A stretch of 36,322 bases of DNA from Evansella tamaricis (GCF_019042215.1 NZ_JAHQCS010000029.1:1-36322), one strand, 5' to 3'. Counted from the stretch's first letter, positions 24,106 to 33,464 are shown. Program-made: numbers and translations. The notes: generated by a model not told the origin, from the sequence alone.

Positions 24106-25275
24106 ATGGTAGAGTATTATCGCGACACTTGGGCTGAAATAAATCTGGATGCAATTAAAGAAAATGTAAAAAACATAAAGCGCCTTATTCCTGATAATGT
24201 AAAATTTATGGCTGCTGTTAAGGCGAATGGATATGGTCATGGTGCTGTGGAGGTAGCAAAAGCTGCGATTGAAGCGGGAGCATCTTCTTTAGGTGTAGCA
24301 ATTCTTGACGAAGCGTTAGCAATCCGAAAAGCTGGTATTACAGATCCGGTACTAGTAATGGGTTATGTTAAGCCAGAATATGTGGACATCGCCATTGAGA
24401 ATAATATTACATTAACTGCTTTTCATGGGGAATGGGTTGAAAAAGTTGCATCTTTAACCCATCTCACCAAAAAAGTTATCCTCCATGTGAAAATTGATAC
24501 TGGTATGGGTCGAATTGGTATAAGATCGGAAGAAGAAGGAAATGCTTTAATCAGTAGTCTTAATAAATATTCTAACTTCGAAGTAGAGGGAATTTACACA
24601 CATTTTGCAACTGCAGATGAACTTGATACAACGTATTATAGGAAACAGCAAGAGAGTTTTGAAAAAATGGTTAATTGGTTTGAAAGGGAATTGGGCAAAG
24701 ATATTCCAGTGAAACATTGTGGCAATAGTGCAACAACACTCAGATTTCATCAGGAATTATATAATATGGTACGTGTTGGAATCGCTATGTATGGTTTAAC
24801 ACCTTCTGAAGAAATGAGAGATTTACTCCCTTTTCCTTTAAAAGAAGCATTTTCACTCCATAGTAGAGTGTCTCACATTAAACAAATACCAAAGGGACAT
24901 GGTGTTAGCTATGGTGCGACATACCGCACAACGGATTCTGAATGGGTGGCTACGATTCCAATTGGGTACGCAGACGGTTGGATCCGGGCGAATAGTGGTG
25001 GTGAAGTACTTATTAATGGGAATAGGGTACCAATCGTTGGACGTATTTGTATGGACCAAATGATGGTAACCGTTCCGACTTTTGTACCTGTAGGAACAAA
25101 AGTTACATTGATAGGGAAACAAGGAGAGCAACATATCCCCATGGATGAAGTGGCAAAACGACTGGATACGATAAACTATGAAGTGCCTTGTACAATTAGT
25201 TATCGGGTTCCGAGAGTTGTAATTGAAAATAATGGGATTTTCAATATTAAAAATGAGGTTTTAAAAGAAAAATAA
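24106..25275 (+). CDS. alr: Alanine racemase Alr
   Basis: PLP enzyme (389 aa) that interconverts L- and D-alanine for peptidoglycan. The Schiff-base lysine is Lys39 in AVKANGYGHG; the opposing catalytic tyrosine is Tyr269 in HGVSYGATYR; GRICMDQMMV near the C-terminus is the conserved beta-domain motif. The length equals that of B. subtilis AlrA (389 aa). The start is ATG 24106 after GGAGGA; an upstream in-frame ATG at 24079 has no ribosome site. Its own promoter and a preceding terminator make it a separate unit from ydcC. It lies upstream of the ndoAI-ndoA pair, as in B. subtilis. Confidence 0.96.
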   Translation: MVEYYRDTWAEINLDAIKENVKNIKRLIPDNVKFMAAVKANGYGHGAVEVAKAAIEAGASSLGVAILDEALAIRKAGITDPVLVMGYVKPEYVDIAIENNITLTAFHGEWVEKVASLTHLTKKVILHVKIDTGMGRIGIRSEEEGNALISSLNKYSNFEVEGIYTHFATADELDTTYYRKQQESFEKMVNWFERELGKDIPVKHCGNSATTLRFHQELYNMVRVGIAMYGLTPSEEMRDLLPFPLKEAFSLHSRVSHIKQIPKGHGVSYGATYRTTDSEWVATIPIGYADGWIRANSGGEVLINGNRVPIVGRICMDQMMVTVPTFVPVGTKVTLIGKQGEQHIPMDEVAKRLDTINYEVPCTISYRVPRVVIENNGIFNIKNEVLKEK

Positions 25276-25328
25276 TGGATTTTGAATTGTTTTGACGAAA
25301 AACTTAGGCGGAAGATACAAAAGTCACT

Positions 25329-25357
25329 TTGCAATACAGTAGTTCAAGTGATATGAT
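25329..25357 (+). promoter_or_regulatory. SigA promoter of ndoAI-ndoA
   Basis: -35 TTGCAA (25329-25334), 17-nt spacer, -10 TATGAT (25352-25357), 45 nt upstream of the antitoxin start. Confidence 0.65.
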
Positions 25358-25402
25358 TAAAAAGGATAAAAAATGGTTGATGTTGCCCTGGAGGTGTTTT
25401 TT

Positions 25403-25681
25403 GTGTCTGAAGATAGCACAAAAAAAATTATGGTAAGCTTGCCACAGCACTTAATAAATGAGTTAGATGGTATGCTAGAACAACAAAAGGTCAATCGTAG
25501 TGAAATTATTCATAAGGCTACAAAAATGTATTTGAAAGAGCATAAGAAACAACAAATTCGTGAAACGATGCAACAAGGCTACATGGAAATGTCAAAGATT
25601 AATTTAAACATTGCGACGGAAGCCTTTCTTGCTGAGGAGGAAGCCGAGCTCACGTTGGATCGCTTAGTAAGTGGGGTGTAA
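25403..25681 (+). CDS. ndoAI: Antitoxin EndoAI (MazE) of the NdoA/MazF pair
   Basis: A 92-aa ribbon-helix-helix antitoxin. The N-terminal DNA-binding part ([30 protein letters not shown], about 7-36) is followed by a C-terminal toxin-binding tail ([11 protein letters not shown]-like segment, [16 protein letters not shown]-like end LDRLVSGV). It matches B. subtilis EndoAI (YdcD, 93 aa). The start is GTG 25403 with GGAGGTG at the right distance. It neutralises NdoA by direct binding and may bind DNA. Only 4 nt separate its stop from the toxin start. Confidence 0.92.
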   Translation: MSEDSTKKIMVSLPQHLINELDGMLEQQKVNRSEIIHKATKMYLKEHKKQQIRETMQQGYMEMSKINLNIATEAFLAEEEAELTLDRLVSGV

Positions 25682-25685
25682 CGGA

Positions 25686-26036
25686 TTGATTGTAAAACGC
25701 GGTGACGTTTATTTCGCAGATCTTTCACCCGTTGTCGGTTCCGAGCAAGGGGGGATTCGGCCAGTTTTAATCATCCAAAATGATATCGGTAATCGATTTA
25801 GTCCAACTGTTATCGTTGCAGCGATTACTGCTCAAATCCAAAAGGCGAAATTGCCTACACATGTTGAGATCAATGCAAAGCGGTATGCCTTTGATCGTGA
25901 TTCCGTTATTTTATTGGAACAAGTTAGAACGATTGACAAGCAGAGATTAACGGATAAAATTACACATTTAGATGACGATATGATGGCGAAAGTGAATGAT
26001 GCCTTGATGATTAGCTTAGGTTTAATTGACTTTTGA
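25686..26036 (+). CDS. ndoA: mRNA interferase EndoA (MazF toxin)
   Basis: A 116-aa sequence-specific endoribonuclease, very close to B. subtilis EndoA/YdcE (also 116 aa), which cuts UACAU in single-stranded RNA. Catalytic residues Arg25 ([12 protein letters not shown]) and Thr48 (AAITAQ) are present. The start is TTG 25686 (giving [13 protein letters not shown]), with GGGGTG 9 nt upstream; a longer frame at 25671 would overlap the antitoxin. It immediately follows the antitoxin gene and precedes a strong terminator. In B. subtilis, this pair also sits directly upstream of the rsbR operon. Confidence 0.95.
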   Translation: MIVKRGDVYFADLSPVVGSEQGGIRPVLIIQNDIGNRFSPTVIVAAITAQIQKAKLPTHVEINAKRYAFDRDSVILLEQVRTIDKQRLTDKITHLDDDMMAKVNDALMISLGLIDF

Positions 26037-26052
26037 TATCGATTGTTACAGG

Positions 26053-26082
26053 AAAAGTTGCTATTTTTATAGCAACTTTTTT
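26053..26082 (+). terminator. Terminator after ndoA
   Basis: Stem AAAAGTTGCTA (26053-26063)/TAGCAACTTTT (26070-26080) with a six-nt loop and a T-run. Confidence 0.9.
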
Positions 26083-26174
26083 CACTTTCTGAACAGTGTT
26101 GGGATAATAATATACATTTTTACATAATATTCAATTATTAGAGAAAAGTGAAAGCTTATTATATCTCAGATTCG

Positions 26175-26203
26175 TTGCAATCAAATGTAATCAATGGAAT
26201 AAT
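26175..26203 (+). promoter_or_regulatory. SigA promoter of the rsb-sigB operon
   Basis: -35 TTGCAA (26175-26180), 17-nt spacer, -10 AATAAT (26198-26203), about 40 nt before rsbRA. It would provide the basal expression of the whole operon that B. subtilis also takes from a SigA promoter at this place. Confidence 0.6.
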
Positions 26204-26241
26204 AAGATTATCATTGTAATGTAAGGGTGGGGAAATCATTC

Positions 26242-27099
26242 ATGAATTCAAAAACTAGGGATGCCATATTATCACATCAGACTTCTATTATCGATTATTG
26301 GCTAGAGGAAGTATCGAAATTTAGATCAGAGGATAATTTACAAAGCATTACAAATAAAGTCTATGAAAATACGAACAGAGAGTTTGTAGACAAGCTTTTT
26401 TTGACCGTGCAAAATGGAAAGGACGATATTTATAAAGATTTAATCCTTTACGCGGAGCGCCTGATTCAATTGGGTTGGCCATTAAATTATATCACTAGGG
26501 GATTACAAGCCTTTCGTAAAGTAACCGTTGAAACATTATCCAAAGCAGAAGAAAATTACAGTAAAAGCATTGAATTCTTCCAAGAGATAGAAAATTGGAT
26601 AGATGAGATTGTGAATATTCTTGTGAATGAATATTCAGGGTCTTGGGAGAATACTGTGTTTTTACAAAAAATGGCTTTAAAAGAGCTGTCTGCCCCATTA
26701 ATTCCCGTGTTTGAAAAGATTAGTGTAATGCCACTTATTGGAACGATTGATACGGAACGTGCAAAATTAATTATGGAAAACCTTCTAGAAGGTGTTATCG
26801 AACATCGGGCAGAAGTGGTATTGATTGATATAACTGGGGTTCCGGTAGTAGATACGATGGTAGCACACCATATTATACAAGCTTCGGAAGCGGTAAGGTT
26901 AGTAGGTGCGAAATGTATTCTTGTTGGAATTAGGCCTGAAATTGCCCAAACTATTGTTAATTTAGGTATAGATCTAGGTAGATTTCCAACAAAGAGTACT
27001 TTAAAGAAAGGAATTGAAACGGCACTTCAATTGACGAAACGGGAAATTATTGAAATTTCTGAGCAAGGAGGAATTACCTATGAGAATTCCAATCCTTAA
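26242..27099 (+). CDS. rsbRA: Stressosome protein RsbRA
   Basis: Co-antagonist (285 aa) forming the stressosome core with RsbS. The N-terminal half (about 1-140) is a globin-like sensory domain; the C-terminal half is a STAS domain carrying the two phosphorylated threonines at the same numbers as in B. subtilis: Thr171 (GTIDTER) and Thr205 (PVVDTM). The long identical-looking stretch [13 protein letters not shown]...GTIDTERAK and [17 protein letters not shown] leaves little doubt. The start is ATG 26242 after AAGGGTGGGG; an upstream GTG at 26227 would overlap that ribosome site. It is first in the operon and overlaps rsbS by 20 nt. Confidence 0.94.
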   Translation: MNSKTRDAILSHQTSIIDYWLEEVSKFRSEDNLQSITNKVYENTNREFVDKLFLTVQNGKDDIYKDLILYAERLIQLGWPLNYITRGLQAFRKVTVETLSKAEENYSKSIEFFQEIENWIDEIVNILVNEYSGSWENTVFLQKMALKELSAPLIPVFEKISVMPLIGTIDTERAKLIMENLLEGVIEHRAEVVLIDITGVPVVDTMVAHHIIQASEAVRLVGAKCILVGIRPEIAQTIVNLGIDLGRFPTKSTLKKGIETALQLTKREIIEISEQGGITYENSNP

Positions 27100-27436
27100 A
27101 TTACATGATTATTTATTGATTTCTGTTCAAGTAGAGTTAGATGATCAGACAGCATTGAAATTCCAAGAGGATGTATTAAATAAAATACATGAAGTGGGTT
27201 CTAGGGGAGTAGTAATCGATCTCACCTCCGTGGAAATGATAGATTCATTTATTGCTAAAGTTTTAGGTGATGTAGTAGATATGTCAAATTTAATGGGTGC
27301 GAAGGTCGTTCTAACTGGAATTCAACCAGCGGTAGCAATTACGCTTATCGATATGGGCATCGTTTTGGATGAGGTTCCAACTGCCTTGGATCTCGAACAA
27401 GGGTTGGATAAACTCCAATCTGAATTGGAGGGTTGA
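27080..27436 (+). CDS. rsbS: Stressosome scaffold RsbS, antagonist of RsbT
   Basis: Single STAS-domain protein (118 aa) that with RsbRA traps the kinase RsbT in unstressed cells. The phosphorylated serine is Ser56 in [10 protein letters not shown], equal to Ser59 of B. subtilis. ATG 27080 follows AAGGAGG, which lies in the end of rsbRA, so the two are translationally coupled. The next gene starts 2 nt after its stop codon. Confidence 0.95.
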   Translation: MRIPILKLHDYLLISVQVELDDQTALKFQEDVLNKIHEVGSRGVVIDLTSVEMIDSFIAKVLGDVVDMSNLMGAKVVLTGIQPAVAITLIDMGIVLDEVPTALDLEQGLDKLQSELEG

Positions 27437-27438
27437 CT

Positions 27439-27840
27439 ATGCAAGTCCAAACCCATGTTGATATAAATAGTGAGTGGGGGATTGTTGCCGCTCGACAGGC
27501 GGGACGTAAACTCGCTCGGGAAATCGGGTTTGGTTCCGTGGACCAAGCGAGAATTACAACTGCGATTTCAGAATTGGCCAGAAATATTTACCTGTATGCT
27601 AACAAAGGGCAAATTCATATAGAAGAATTAACGGATTCAGGGAGGCGGGGAATTAAAATCTTAGCAATAGATGATGGCCCCGGAATTAAAGACGTTAGAA
27701 GAGTGATGGAAGATGGTTTTACCACTTCAGGTGGATTAGGAGCAGGTCTTCCAGGAGTTAAACGGTTAATGGATGATTTTAAAATAGATTCTGAAGTGAA
27801 TAGTGGAACAAAAATTACAGTAATTAAATGGCTCCGATAA
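27439..27840 (+). CDS. rsbT: Serine/threonine kinase RsbT
   Basis: GHKL-fold switch kinase (133 aa) that phosphorylates RsbRA and RsbS on stress, leaves the stressosome and activates RsbU. The N box (TTAISELARNIYLYA), DDGPGI and GGLGAGLPGVKRLMD ATP-lid/G-box motifs are visible. The start is ATG 27439, 6 nt after GGAGGG; an in-frame TTG at 27433 is too close to it. The length equals B. subtilis RsbT. Confidence 0.95.
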   Translation: MQVQTHVDINSEWGIVAARQAGRKLAREIGFGSVDQARITTAISELARNIYLYANKGQIHIEELTDSGRRGIKILAIDDGPGIKDVRRVMEDGFTTSGGLGAGLPGVKRLMDDFKIDSEVNSGTKITVIKWLR

Positions 27841-27854
27841 AGGGGGAAGTATCG

Positions 27855-28877
27855 TTGGAAGATACAAAGCTAACGATGTACCATTTATATAAAGAAATGC
27901 TAAACAATTATTTAAAAAGTAAGAGTGAGCATACACTATATTCTGCACAACAATTTAGTAAAGAAATGCTTGAAAAGGATATGTCTCCAGAAGAAGTAAT
28001 CAGTCTGCATAAATCTGTAATACAAGAACTCCAACAAATGAATAATGAGGCTGTTACTGACTTTATTGATTCCTTCGATATTTTATTAGAAGTAATGATA
28101 GGTTATGGTCTTGCCCATCGGGAACATCTGAGTTTACGGGACAGGCAACGGCAATTAGAATCTGAACTTACTGTTGCCGCTAGAATGCAACAATCCTTAT
28201 TACCAAGTGGGAAAATAGAACTAAACTCAGTTGATTTTGGTGTTATTAGTGTTCCTGCGGGTAAAATGAGTGGGGATTACTATCATTACTTCATAGATGA
28301 ACAAGGTCATATTGGTGCAGCTGTAGCAGATGTTATAGGTAAAGGGGTTCCTGCGGCTATGTGTATGTCAATGATAAAATACGCAATAGATAGCTTACCG
28401 GAGCAACGATTACAGCCTGCTGCTTTACTGGAAAACTTAAATCGAGTTGTAGCTCGTAATATCGACGATGATATGTTCATTACAATGATTTATGGCTCAT
28501 ATGATCCTAAAGCTCATCGGTTCCATTATTCGAGTGCAGGTCATGAACCTTGCTTATTCTACTGTGCAGAATCAGATACTTTTCGAGAGCTAAAAACAAA
28601 AGGATTAGTATTGGGTGTTTCTTCTAAGGTTCGTTATGAAGAATATTATCAGGATCTGGAACCAGGTGATTTTATCGTTCTCCTTTCAGATGGTGTTACA
28701 GAATGCCGTATTGAAGATGAGTTTATTGATATAAAGCAAATAACACAACTTTTACGTAAATATAAGCATTTACCAGCACAATTAATGGTGGATCAAGTGT
28801 TTTCGGAGTTGGAAAAAATTCAAGACTTTAAGCTGAACGATGATTTTACACTCTTAATTCTGCGCAGGAATGTTTAA
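27855..28877 (+). CDS. rsbU: PP2C-type phosphatase RsbU
   Basis: Phosphatase (340 aa) that dephosphorylates RsbV when bound by RsbT, releasing SigB. The N-terminal helical domain (about 1-85) is the RsbT-binding part; the rest is an SpoIIE/PPM domain with metal-binding aspartates in GKMSGDYYHYF, AVADVIGKGVPAA, LLSDGVTECR and NDDFTLL. The start is TTG 27855 because GGGGGAAG (27841-27848) precedes it; ATG 27828 would overlap rsbT and lacks a ribosome site. Its stop codon TAA (28875-28877) lies in the -35 element of the internal SigB promoter. Confidence 0.94.
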   Translation: MEDTKLTMYHLYKEMLNNYLKSKSEHTLYSAQQFSKEMLEKDMSPEEVISLHKSVIQELQQMNNEAVTDFIDSFDILLEVMIGYGLAHREHLSLRDRQRQLESELTVAARMQQSLLPSGKIELNSVDFGVISVPAGKMSGDYYHYFIDEQGHIGAAVADVIGKGVPAAMCMSMIKYAIDSLPEQRLQPAALLENLNRVVARNIDDDMFITMIYGSYDPKAHRFHYSSAGHEPCLFYCAESDTFRELKTKGLVLGVSSKVRYEEYYQDLEPGDFIVLLSDGVTECRIEDEFIDIKQITQLLRKYKHLPAQLMVDQVFSELEKIQDFKLNDDFTLLILRRNV

Positions 28878-28897
28878 AAAGTGGAGAGACGGGGTAA
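28872..28897 (+). promoter_or_regulatory. SigB-dependent internal promoter of rsbV-rsbW-sigB-rsbX
   Basis: -35 GTTTAA (28872-28877), 14-nt spacer, -10 GGGTAA (28892-28897), against the consensus GTTTAA-N12-15-GGGTAT. B. subtilis has the autoregulatory SigB promoter at this same place between rsbU and rsbV. The -35 overlaps the rsbU stop codon. Confidence 0.88.
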
Positions 28898-28935
28898 AGA
28901 AAATAACGTCACTTGATTGCAGGAGGATGGAAAAT

Positions 28936-29265
28936 ATGAACTTGAAAGTAGATATCAAGGAAGGTAATAGGGAAACTGTTGTTTTCTTAAAGGGGGAAGT
29001 GGATGTTTATACTGCCCCTACTTTGAAAGAGTCCTTATACCCACTGGCTGAACAAAAGGAAAAAAAGATTGTAGTGGACTTATCCAATATTAATTATATT
29101 GATAGTACAGGCTTGGGGATATTTATTGGAGCATTGAAAGCGACGGATAAATCAAATAGTACGATAACGATTTGTGGAGCAAATGCTAGAGTGAAGAGAT
29201 TATTTGAAATTACAGGTCTTGATGAAATAATAGAAATTGTTTCGGATCAAAGGGAGGAAGTTTAA
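28936..29265 (+). CDS. rsbV: Anti-anti-sigma factor RsbV
   Basis: STAS protein (109 aa) that, when unphosphorylated, binds RsbW and frees SigB. The phosphorylated serine is Ser57 in YIDSTGLGIF. The start is ATG 28936 behind AGGAGG; the frame extends upstream to 28870, but that part covers the SigB promoter and has no ribosome site. It is first of the four genes read from the SigB promoter. Confidence 0.95.
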   Translation: MNLKVDIKEGNRETVVFLKGEVDVYTAPTLKESLYPLAEQKEKKIVVDLSNINYIDSTGLGIFIGALKATDKSNSTITICGANARVKRLFEITGLDEIIEIVSDQREEV

Positions 29266-29267
29266 GA

Positions 29268-29759
29268 ATGGCCCAAACATCTGATTTCATAGAAATGAAA
29301 ATGCCTGCTAAACCAGAATATGTAGGTGTTGTTAGGTTAACTGTATCTGGAGTTGCCAACCGCCTAGGGTATACCTATGATGATATTGAAGACATAAAAA
29401 TAGCAGTGGCAGAAGCGTGCACGAATGTTGTTAATCATGCTTATGAAGATGGGCAAGAGGATGCATTAATGATGGTGACTTGTGCCGTTTATGATAATCG
29501 TTTGGAGTTAATGGTGGCAGATAAAGGAGGAGACATTGATGTTAATTCCTTTAAAAATGGAAAAGGTCCTGTTCAATCAGATCGCCCTATTAGGGAATTG
29601 AAGGAAGGAGGACTAGGCCTTTTTTTAATTGAGACTTTGATGGATAAGGTTGAAATAATTGGAGATTCAGGTGTAGTCATCACAATGACAAAGTTCCTAC
29701 AAAGAGATGGGGTGGAACAAAATGACAACGGGATCTCAACAGAAGCACCTAAACAATAG
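29268..29759 (+). CDS. rsbW: Anti-sigma-B factor and kinase RsbW
   Basis: GHKL-family kinase (163 aa) that either binds SigB or phosphorylates RsbV. The N box (VAEACTNVVNHAYED), the G1 region (MVADKGGDID) and the G2 region (LKEGGLGLFLIETLMD) are visible. GGGAGGAAG precedes the ATG at 29268, two nt after rsbV. It overlaps sigB by 38 nt, coupling their synthesis, as expected for an anti-sigma/sigma pair. Confidence 0.95.
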   Translation: MAQTSDFIEMKMPAKPEYVGVVRLTVSGVANRLGYTYDDIEDIKIAVAEACTNVVNHAYEDGQEDALMMVTCAVYDNRLELMVADKGGDIDVNSFKNGKGPVQSDRPIRELKEGGLGLFLIETLMDKVEIIGDSGVVITMTKFLQRDGVEQNDNGISTEAPKQ

Positions 29760-30510
29760 GGAAGAAGTAATGAATTGGATCGAAGAGTTTCAAAAAAGTG
29801 GAAATGAAGAAGTTCAAACAAAACTTGTTATTGAATTTGAGAGTCTTGTTCATGCCCTTGCAAGAAAGTTTTCCAAAGGGCAGCGGCATGACGAGGACTT
29901 AATCCAAGTCGGAATGTTAGGTTTATTAGCGGCTTTGCGGAGGTTTGATCCATCTTTTGGACGTAGTTTTGAATCATTTGCAGTTCCAACCATCGTCGGT
30001 GAAATAAAAAGATTCATTAGAGATAAAACGTGGAGTGTACATGTTCCGCGAAGAATAAAGGAATTAGGCCCGAAAATAAAAAGTTCTGTAGAAGAATTAA
30101 CTACTGAGCTTCAAAGATCTCCAAGGGTAGACGAGATTGCCTCACATATTGGTGTTTCCGAGGAAGAAGTTTTGGAAACGATGGAGATGGGGAAAAGCTA
30201 TCAAGCCCTCTCTGTAGACCGCTCTATCGAGGCAGATGATGAAGGTAGTGCTGTAACTTTGTTGGATCTAGTAGGTGCAACAGAAAAGGGATATGAAAAA
30301 ACCGACCAGCAGCTCCTCTTAGAAAAAGCATTTTCCGTGTTAACAAATCGCGAAAAAGAAATACTTGAACTGACTTATTATGAAAATTTAAGTCAGAAGG
30401 AAACGGGAGATAAGTTAGGGATATCCCAAATGCATGTTTCGAGACTTCAACGAAGGGCGCTTCAAAAATTAAGAGAATCTATTCGAGTAGAACCAACGGA
30501 GTGTCTGTGA
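29722..30510 (+). CDS. sigB: General stress sigma factor SigB
   Basis: Group-3 sigma factor (262 aa) of the general stress response. Region 2 (DLIQVGMLGLLAALRRFDPSFG, SFESFAVPTIVGEIKRFIRDKTWSVHVPRRIKELG), region 3 (LQRSPRVDEIASHIGVS) and region 4 (LTNREKEILELTYYENLSQKETGDKLGISQMHVSRLQRRAL) follow in order and match B. subtilis SigB closely. The start is ATG 29722 within rsbW (GGGGTGG upstream). It ends in a TGATG overlap with rsbX. Confidence 0.97.
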   Translation: MTTGSQQKHLNNREEVMNWIEEFQKSGNEEVQTKLVIEFESLVHALARKFSKGQRHDEDLIQVGMLGLLAALRRFDPSFGRSFESFAVPTIVGEIKRFIRDKTWSVHVPRRIKELGPKIKSSVEELTTELQRSPRVDEIASHIGVSEEEVLETMEMGKSYQALSVDRSIEADDEGSAVTLLDLVGATEKGYEKTDQQLLLEKAFSVLTNREKEILELTYYENLSQKETGDKLGISQMHVSRLQRRALQKLRESIRVEPTECL

Positions 30511-31127
30511 TGATAGAACATCAAGATCTTAATGGAGTAGAAGTGAGTACGTATAAAGCTGCTAAAAAAGGAAATTGGTGTTCTGGGGATTCTTTCTTTG
30601 TAACGAGGACAAAAGATTATATTTTATGTGCAATGGCGGATGGTTTAGGTAGCGGGGAAGAGGCAATGAATTCCTCCACTGCAGTTATTGAAGCGATAAA
30701 AAATGACCATGGAGAAGATGTTCTTTTTTTGATGGACAAGTGTAATCGTGTTTTAGTACAAAGACGTGGTGCGGTTCTTTCCATTCTTAGAATCGATATT
30801 AATGAACAAGAAATTACTTACAGTAATGTTGGGAATATAGGTTGTAATTTCTACTCTCCTGATGGAAAGCTAGATCGACCAGTACCTTCAAGGGGTTATC
30901 TTTCTGGGAAAAAGCAAAAAATAAGAATTCAAAGGATCCCTTACGAAAAAGGGATGACTTTTGTTTTATACACGGATGGTTTTCATTTTAATCCAGGTTA
31001 TCATTCCATTTTATCAAAAATGGATTCTCCTAAAGACACCCTACACCAGTTAGTTGAATTGATGGAAGACACCAATGACGATACGGCTTTACTAATAGGA
31101 AAAATTGATAATAGTACGATTAAATAA
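30510..31127 (+). CDS. rsbX: Feedback phosphatase RsbX
   Basis: Small PP2C-type phosphatase (205 aa) that removes phosphates from RsbS and RsbR and resets the stressosome. Metal-site motifs are GDSFFV, MADGLGSGEEA and LYTDGFHF; the closing NDDTALLIGKI is typical. The start is ATG 30510, sharing one base with the sigB stop; GTG 30501/30507 are alternatives. Last gene of the operon, followed by a hairpin at 31126-31151. Confidence 0.94.
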   Translation: MIEHQDLNGVEVSTYKAAKKGNWCSGDSFFVTRTKDYILCAMADGLGSGEEAMNSSTAVIEAIKNDHGEDVLFLMDKCNRVLVQRRGAVLSILRIDINEQEITYSNVGNIGCNFYSPDGKLDRPVPSRGYLSGKKQKIRIQRIPYEKGMTFVLYTDGFHFNPGYHSILSKMDSPKDTLHQLVELMEDTNDDTALLIGKIDNSTIK

Positions 31128-31151
31128 CCACCGATTTCGTTCGGTGGTTTT
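31126..31151 (+). terminator. Terminator of the rsb-sigB operon
   Basis: Stem AACCACCGA/TCGGTGGTT around a six-nt loop, followed by TTTT then A. The T-tract is short, so some read-through into tex is possible. Confidence 0.7.
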
Positions 31152-31191
31152 AAAATTGATTGTTTCCTTTTCATCACCAAGTTGCAGCAGG

Positions 31192-31220
31192 TTAACATTC
31201 GTGAATGATTCAAGTATAAT
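31192..31220 (+). promoter_or_regulatory. SigA promoter of tex
   Basis: -35 TTAACA (31192-31197), 17-nt spacer, -10 TATAAT (31215-31220). Confidence 0.75.
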
Positions 31221-31274
31221 CAATACGAGATAGGTAACTTTTTTTATTTGTAGAAATGGAGGGTATTATATAAT

Positions 31275-33464
31275 ATGGAGTGGACAGAACAACAATTTTT
31301 AAATCTATCAATTGTAACTAAACAAACTCAATTAAAACAGGATCGTGTCAAAAGTGTTATTGAACTATCCGAAGATGGAAATACAGTACCATTTATTGCC
31401 CGGTATCGAAAAGAGATGACTGGTGGGATGGACGAGGATCAGATTAGAAGTATTTTAGAGGCGTGGACGTATGCAACAAATCTAAATAACCGAAAAGAAG
31501 AAGTGATCCGACTAATAGATGAACAAGGTAAACTTACTTCTGAACTTCAAGGGAATATTGAGAAAGCTACGAAACTACAAGAAGTGGAGGACTTATATCG
31601 TCCTTATAAGCAGAAGCGTCGAACGAAAGCAACGGTCGCAAAAGAGAAGGGGTTAGAACCGTTAGCACAGTGGATATTTTCATTACCGGTGAATGGTAAT
31701 GTTACATTAGAAGCGGAGAAATTTTTAAGTGAGGAACATGAAATACATACTATAGAAGAAGCTCTCCAAGGAGCGAAAGACATTATTAGCGAGTACATAT
31801 CCGATGATGCGGATATTAGAAAACATGTGAGAAATATGACTTTCAATCAAGGTAAAATGAAGGCAGAGAAAAAAGCGAAGGCGGAAGATGAAAAAGGTAT
31901 TTTCGAAATGTATTATGATTATGAAGAAGAAGTTAAACGAATTGTTCCTCACAGAGTTCTAGCATTAAATCGTGGAGAAAATGAGGATGTCCTTAAGGTT
32001 TCCATTGTTCCTCCTCGGGATCAAGTACTTGCTTGGATCGAGAGACAAATCATTCACGGAAAAGAAACGATAGCTAAAGAAGAATTACTTCTTGCGATCG
32101 AAGATGGGTATAAACGACTTATTGAACCTTCTATTGAAAGGGAAATTCGGAATGAAGTGACTGAAAAGGCTGAAGAGCAGGCTATCCATATTTTCTCTGA
32201 AAATTTACGTAATCTGTTATTACAACCCCCTCTTAAAGACCGAATAATACTGGGAATTGACCCAGCCTATCGGACGGGCTGTAAATTAGCTGTGGTAGAC
32301 GAAACAGGGAAAGTTTTGGCTATTGATGTCATTTATCCAACACCTCCCCGTAATCAAGTGGAAGAAGCGAAGAAAAAAGTAATTCAATTCATTAAGAATT
32401 ATAATATTGAAATGATAGCAGTGGGAAATGGAACCGCCTCAAGGGAAACAGAGCAATTTGTGGTTGATGTTATGAAAGAATTGGATGAAAAGCTCTTCTA
32501 TTTAATTGTTAATGAAGCTGGAGCTAGTGTTTACTCAGCCTCTAAGGTTGCAAAAGAGGAATTTCCTGACTTGCAAGTGGAGGAGAGAAGTGCTGTATCT
32601 ATTGCCCGTAGGATCCAGGATCCACTAGCTGAGCTTGTGAAGATTGATCCAAAGTCTGTTGGTGTTGGACAGTATCAACATGATGTTACTCAATCAAAAT
32701 TAAATCATTCACTAACGTTTGTTGTGGAGACAGTGGTAAATAAGGTTGGTGTTAATGTCAACACAGCATCCTCTTCCTTGTTGCAATATGTTGCTGGCCT
32801 GTCAAAGGCAGTTGCAAATAACATTATTAAGTTCCGTGAAGAGGAAGGGAAATACGTAAGCAGGGCTCAACTTAAGAAGGTCCCCCGTTTAGGTGCTAAA
32901 ACTTACGAGCAATGCATAGGTTTTTTACGGATAATAGATGGTAAGCATCCATTAGACAGAACAAGTATTCATCCTGAAAGTTATGGAGTAACTAAAGACT
33001 TAATGAAACATTTAAATATTTCGGCAGAAGAGTTGGGAACAGATGCTGTAAAGGATAAACTACAGCATATCAATGTGAATGAATTATCGGAACAGTTCGA
33101 TGTCGGTGTCCCGACATTAAAAGACATATTAGATGCACTTTCTAGACCTGGTCGCGATCCCCGTGATGATGTCCCTAAACCGCTATTGAAAACAGATGTA
33201 TTAACTTTAGAGGATTTGTCCCGTGGAATGGAACTTCAAGGTACTGTAAGAAATGTGGTTGATTTTGGAGCTTTTATTGATATTGGTGTGAAGGAAGATG
33301 GACTAGTCCATATCTCAAAACTAGCTAATCGATTTGTAAAGCATCCTATGGAAATAGTCTCTGTTGGCGATGTGGTGACTGTTTGGGTGGAAGATGTGGA
33401 TAGGAAGAAAGGCAGAATTGCATTGACAATGCTTCAACCAGAGAAACAGACAGTGACTTCTTAA
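31275..33464 (+). CDS. ydcI: Tex-family RNA-binding transcription accessory protein
   Basis: Large nucleic-acid-binding protein (729 aa), orthologue of B. subtilis YdcI and of Tex. Visible domains are the helical N-terminal Tex region (VPFIARYRKEMTGGMDEDQIR; ATKLQEVEDLYRPYKQKRRTKA), a YqgF/RNase H-like domain from about 324 (ILGIDPAYRTGCKLAVVDE), helix-hairpin-helix motifs (about 500-560, VNTASSSLLQYVAGLSKAVA) and an S1 RNA-binding domain at about 650-720 (GTVRNVVDFGAFIDIGVKEDGLVHIS). The role in transcription or RNA handling is incompletely known. The ATG at 31275 is 11 nt after GGAGGG. A family B repeat starts at its stop codon and likely terminates it. Confidence 0.93.
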   Translation: MEWTEQQFLNLSIVTKQTQLKQDRVKSVIELSEDGNTVPFIARYRKEMTGGMDEDQIRSILEAWTYATNLNNRKEEVIRLIDEQGKLTSELQGNIEKATKLQEVEDLYRPYKQKRRTKATVAKEKGLEPLAQWIFSLPVNGNVTLEAEKFLSEEHEIHTIEEALQGAKDIISEYISDDADIRKHVRNMTFNQGKMKAEKKAKAEDEKGIFEMYYDYEEEVKRIVPHRVLALNRGENEDVLKVSIVPPRDQVLAWIERQIIHGKETIAKEELLLAIEDGYKRLIEPSIEREIRNEVTEKAEEQAIHIFSENLRNLLLQPPLKDRIILGIDPAYRTGCKLAVVDETGKVLAIDVIYPTPPRNQVEEAKKKVIQFIKNYNIEMIAVGNGTASRETEQFVVDVMKELDEKLFYLIVNEAGASVYSASKVAKEEFPDLQVEERSAVSIARRIQDPLAELVKIDPKSVGVGQYQHDVTQSKLNHSLTFVVETVVNKVGVNVNTASSSLLQYVAGLSKAVANNIIKFREEEGKYVSRAQLKKVPRLGAKTYEQCIGFLRIIDGKHPLDRTSIHPESYGVTKDLMKHLNISAEELGTDAVKDKLQHINVNELSEQFDVGVPTLKDILDALSRPGRDPRDDVPKPLLKTDVLTLEDLSRGMELQGTVRNVVDFGAFIDIGVKEDGLVHISKLANRFVKHPMEIVSVGDVVTVWVEDVDRKKGRIALTMLQPEKQTVTS

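Noticed and set aside
25403-26036. ndoAI-ndoA as a newly acquired mobile toxin-antitoxin pair
   Set aside because: The pair is between alr and the rsb operon exactly as in B. subtilis and looks like a conserved core locus.
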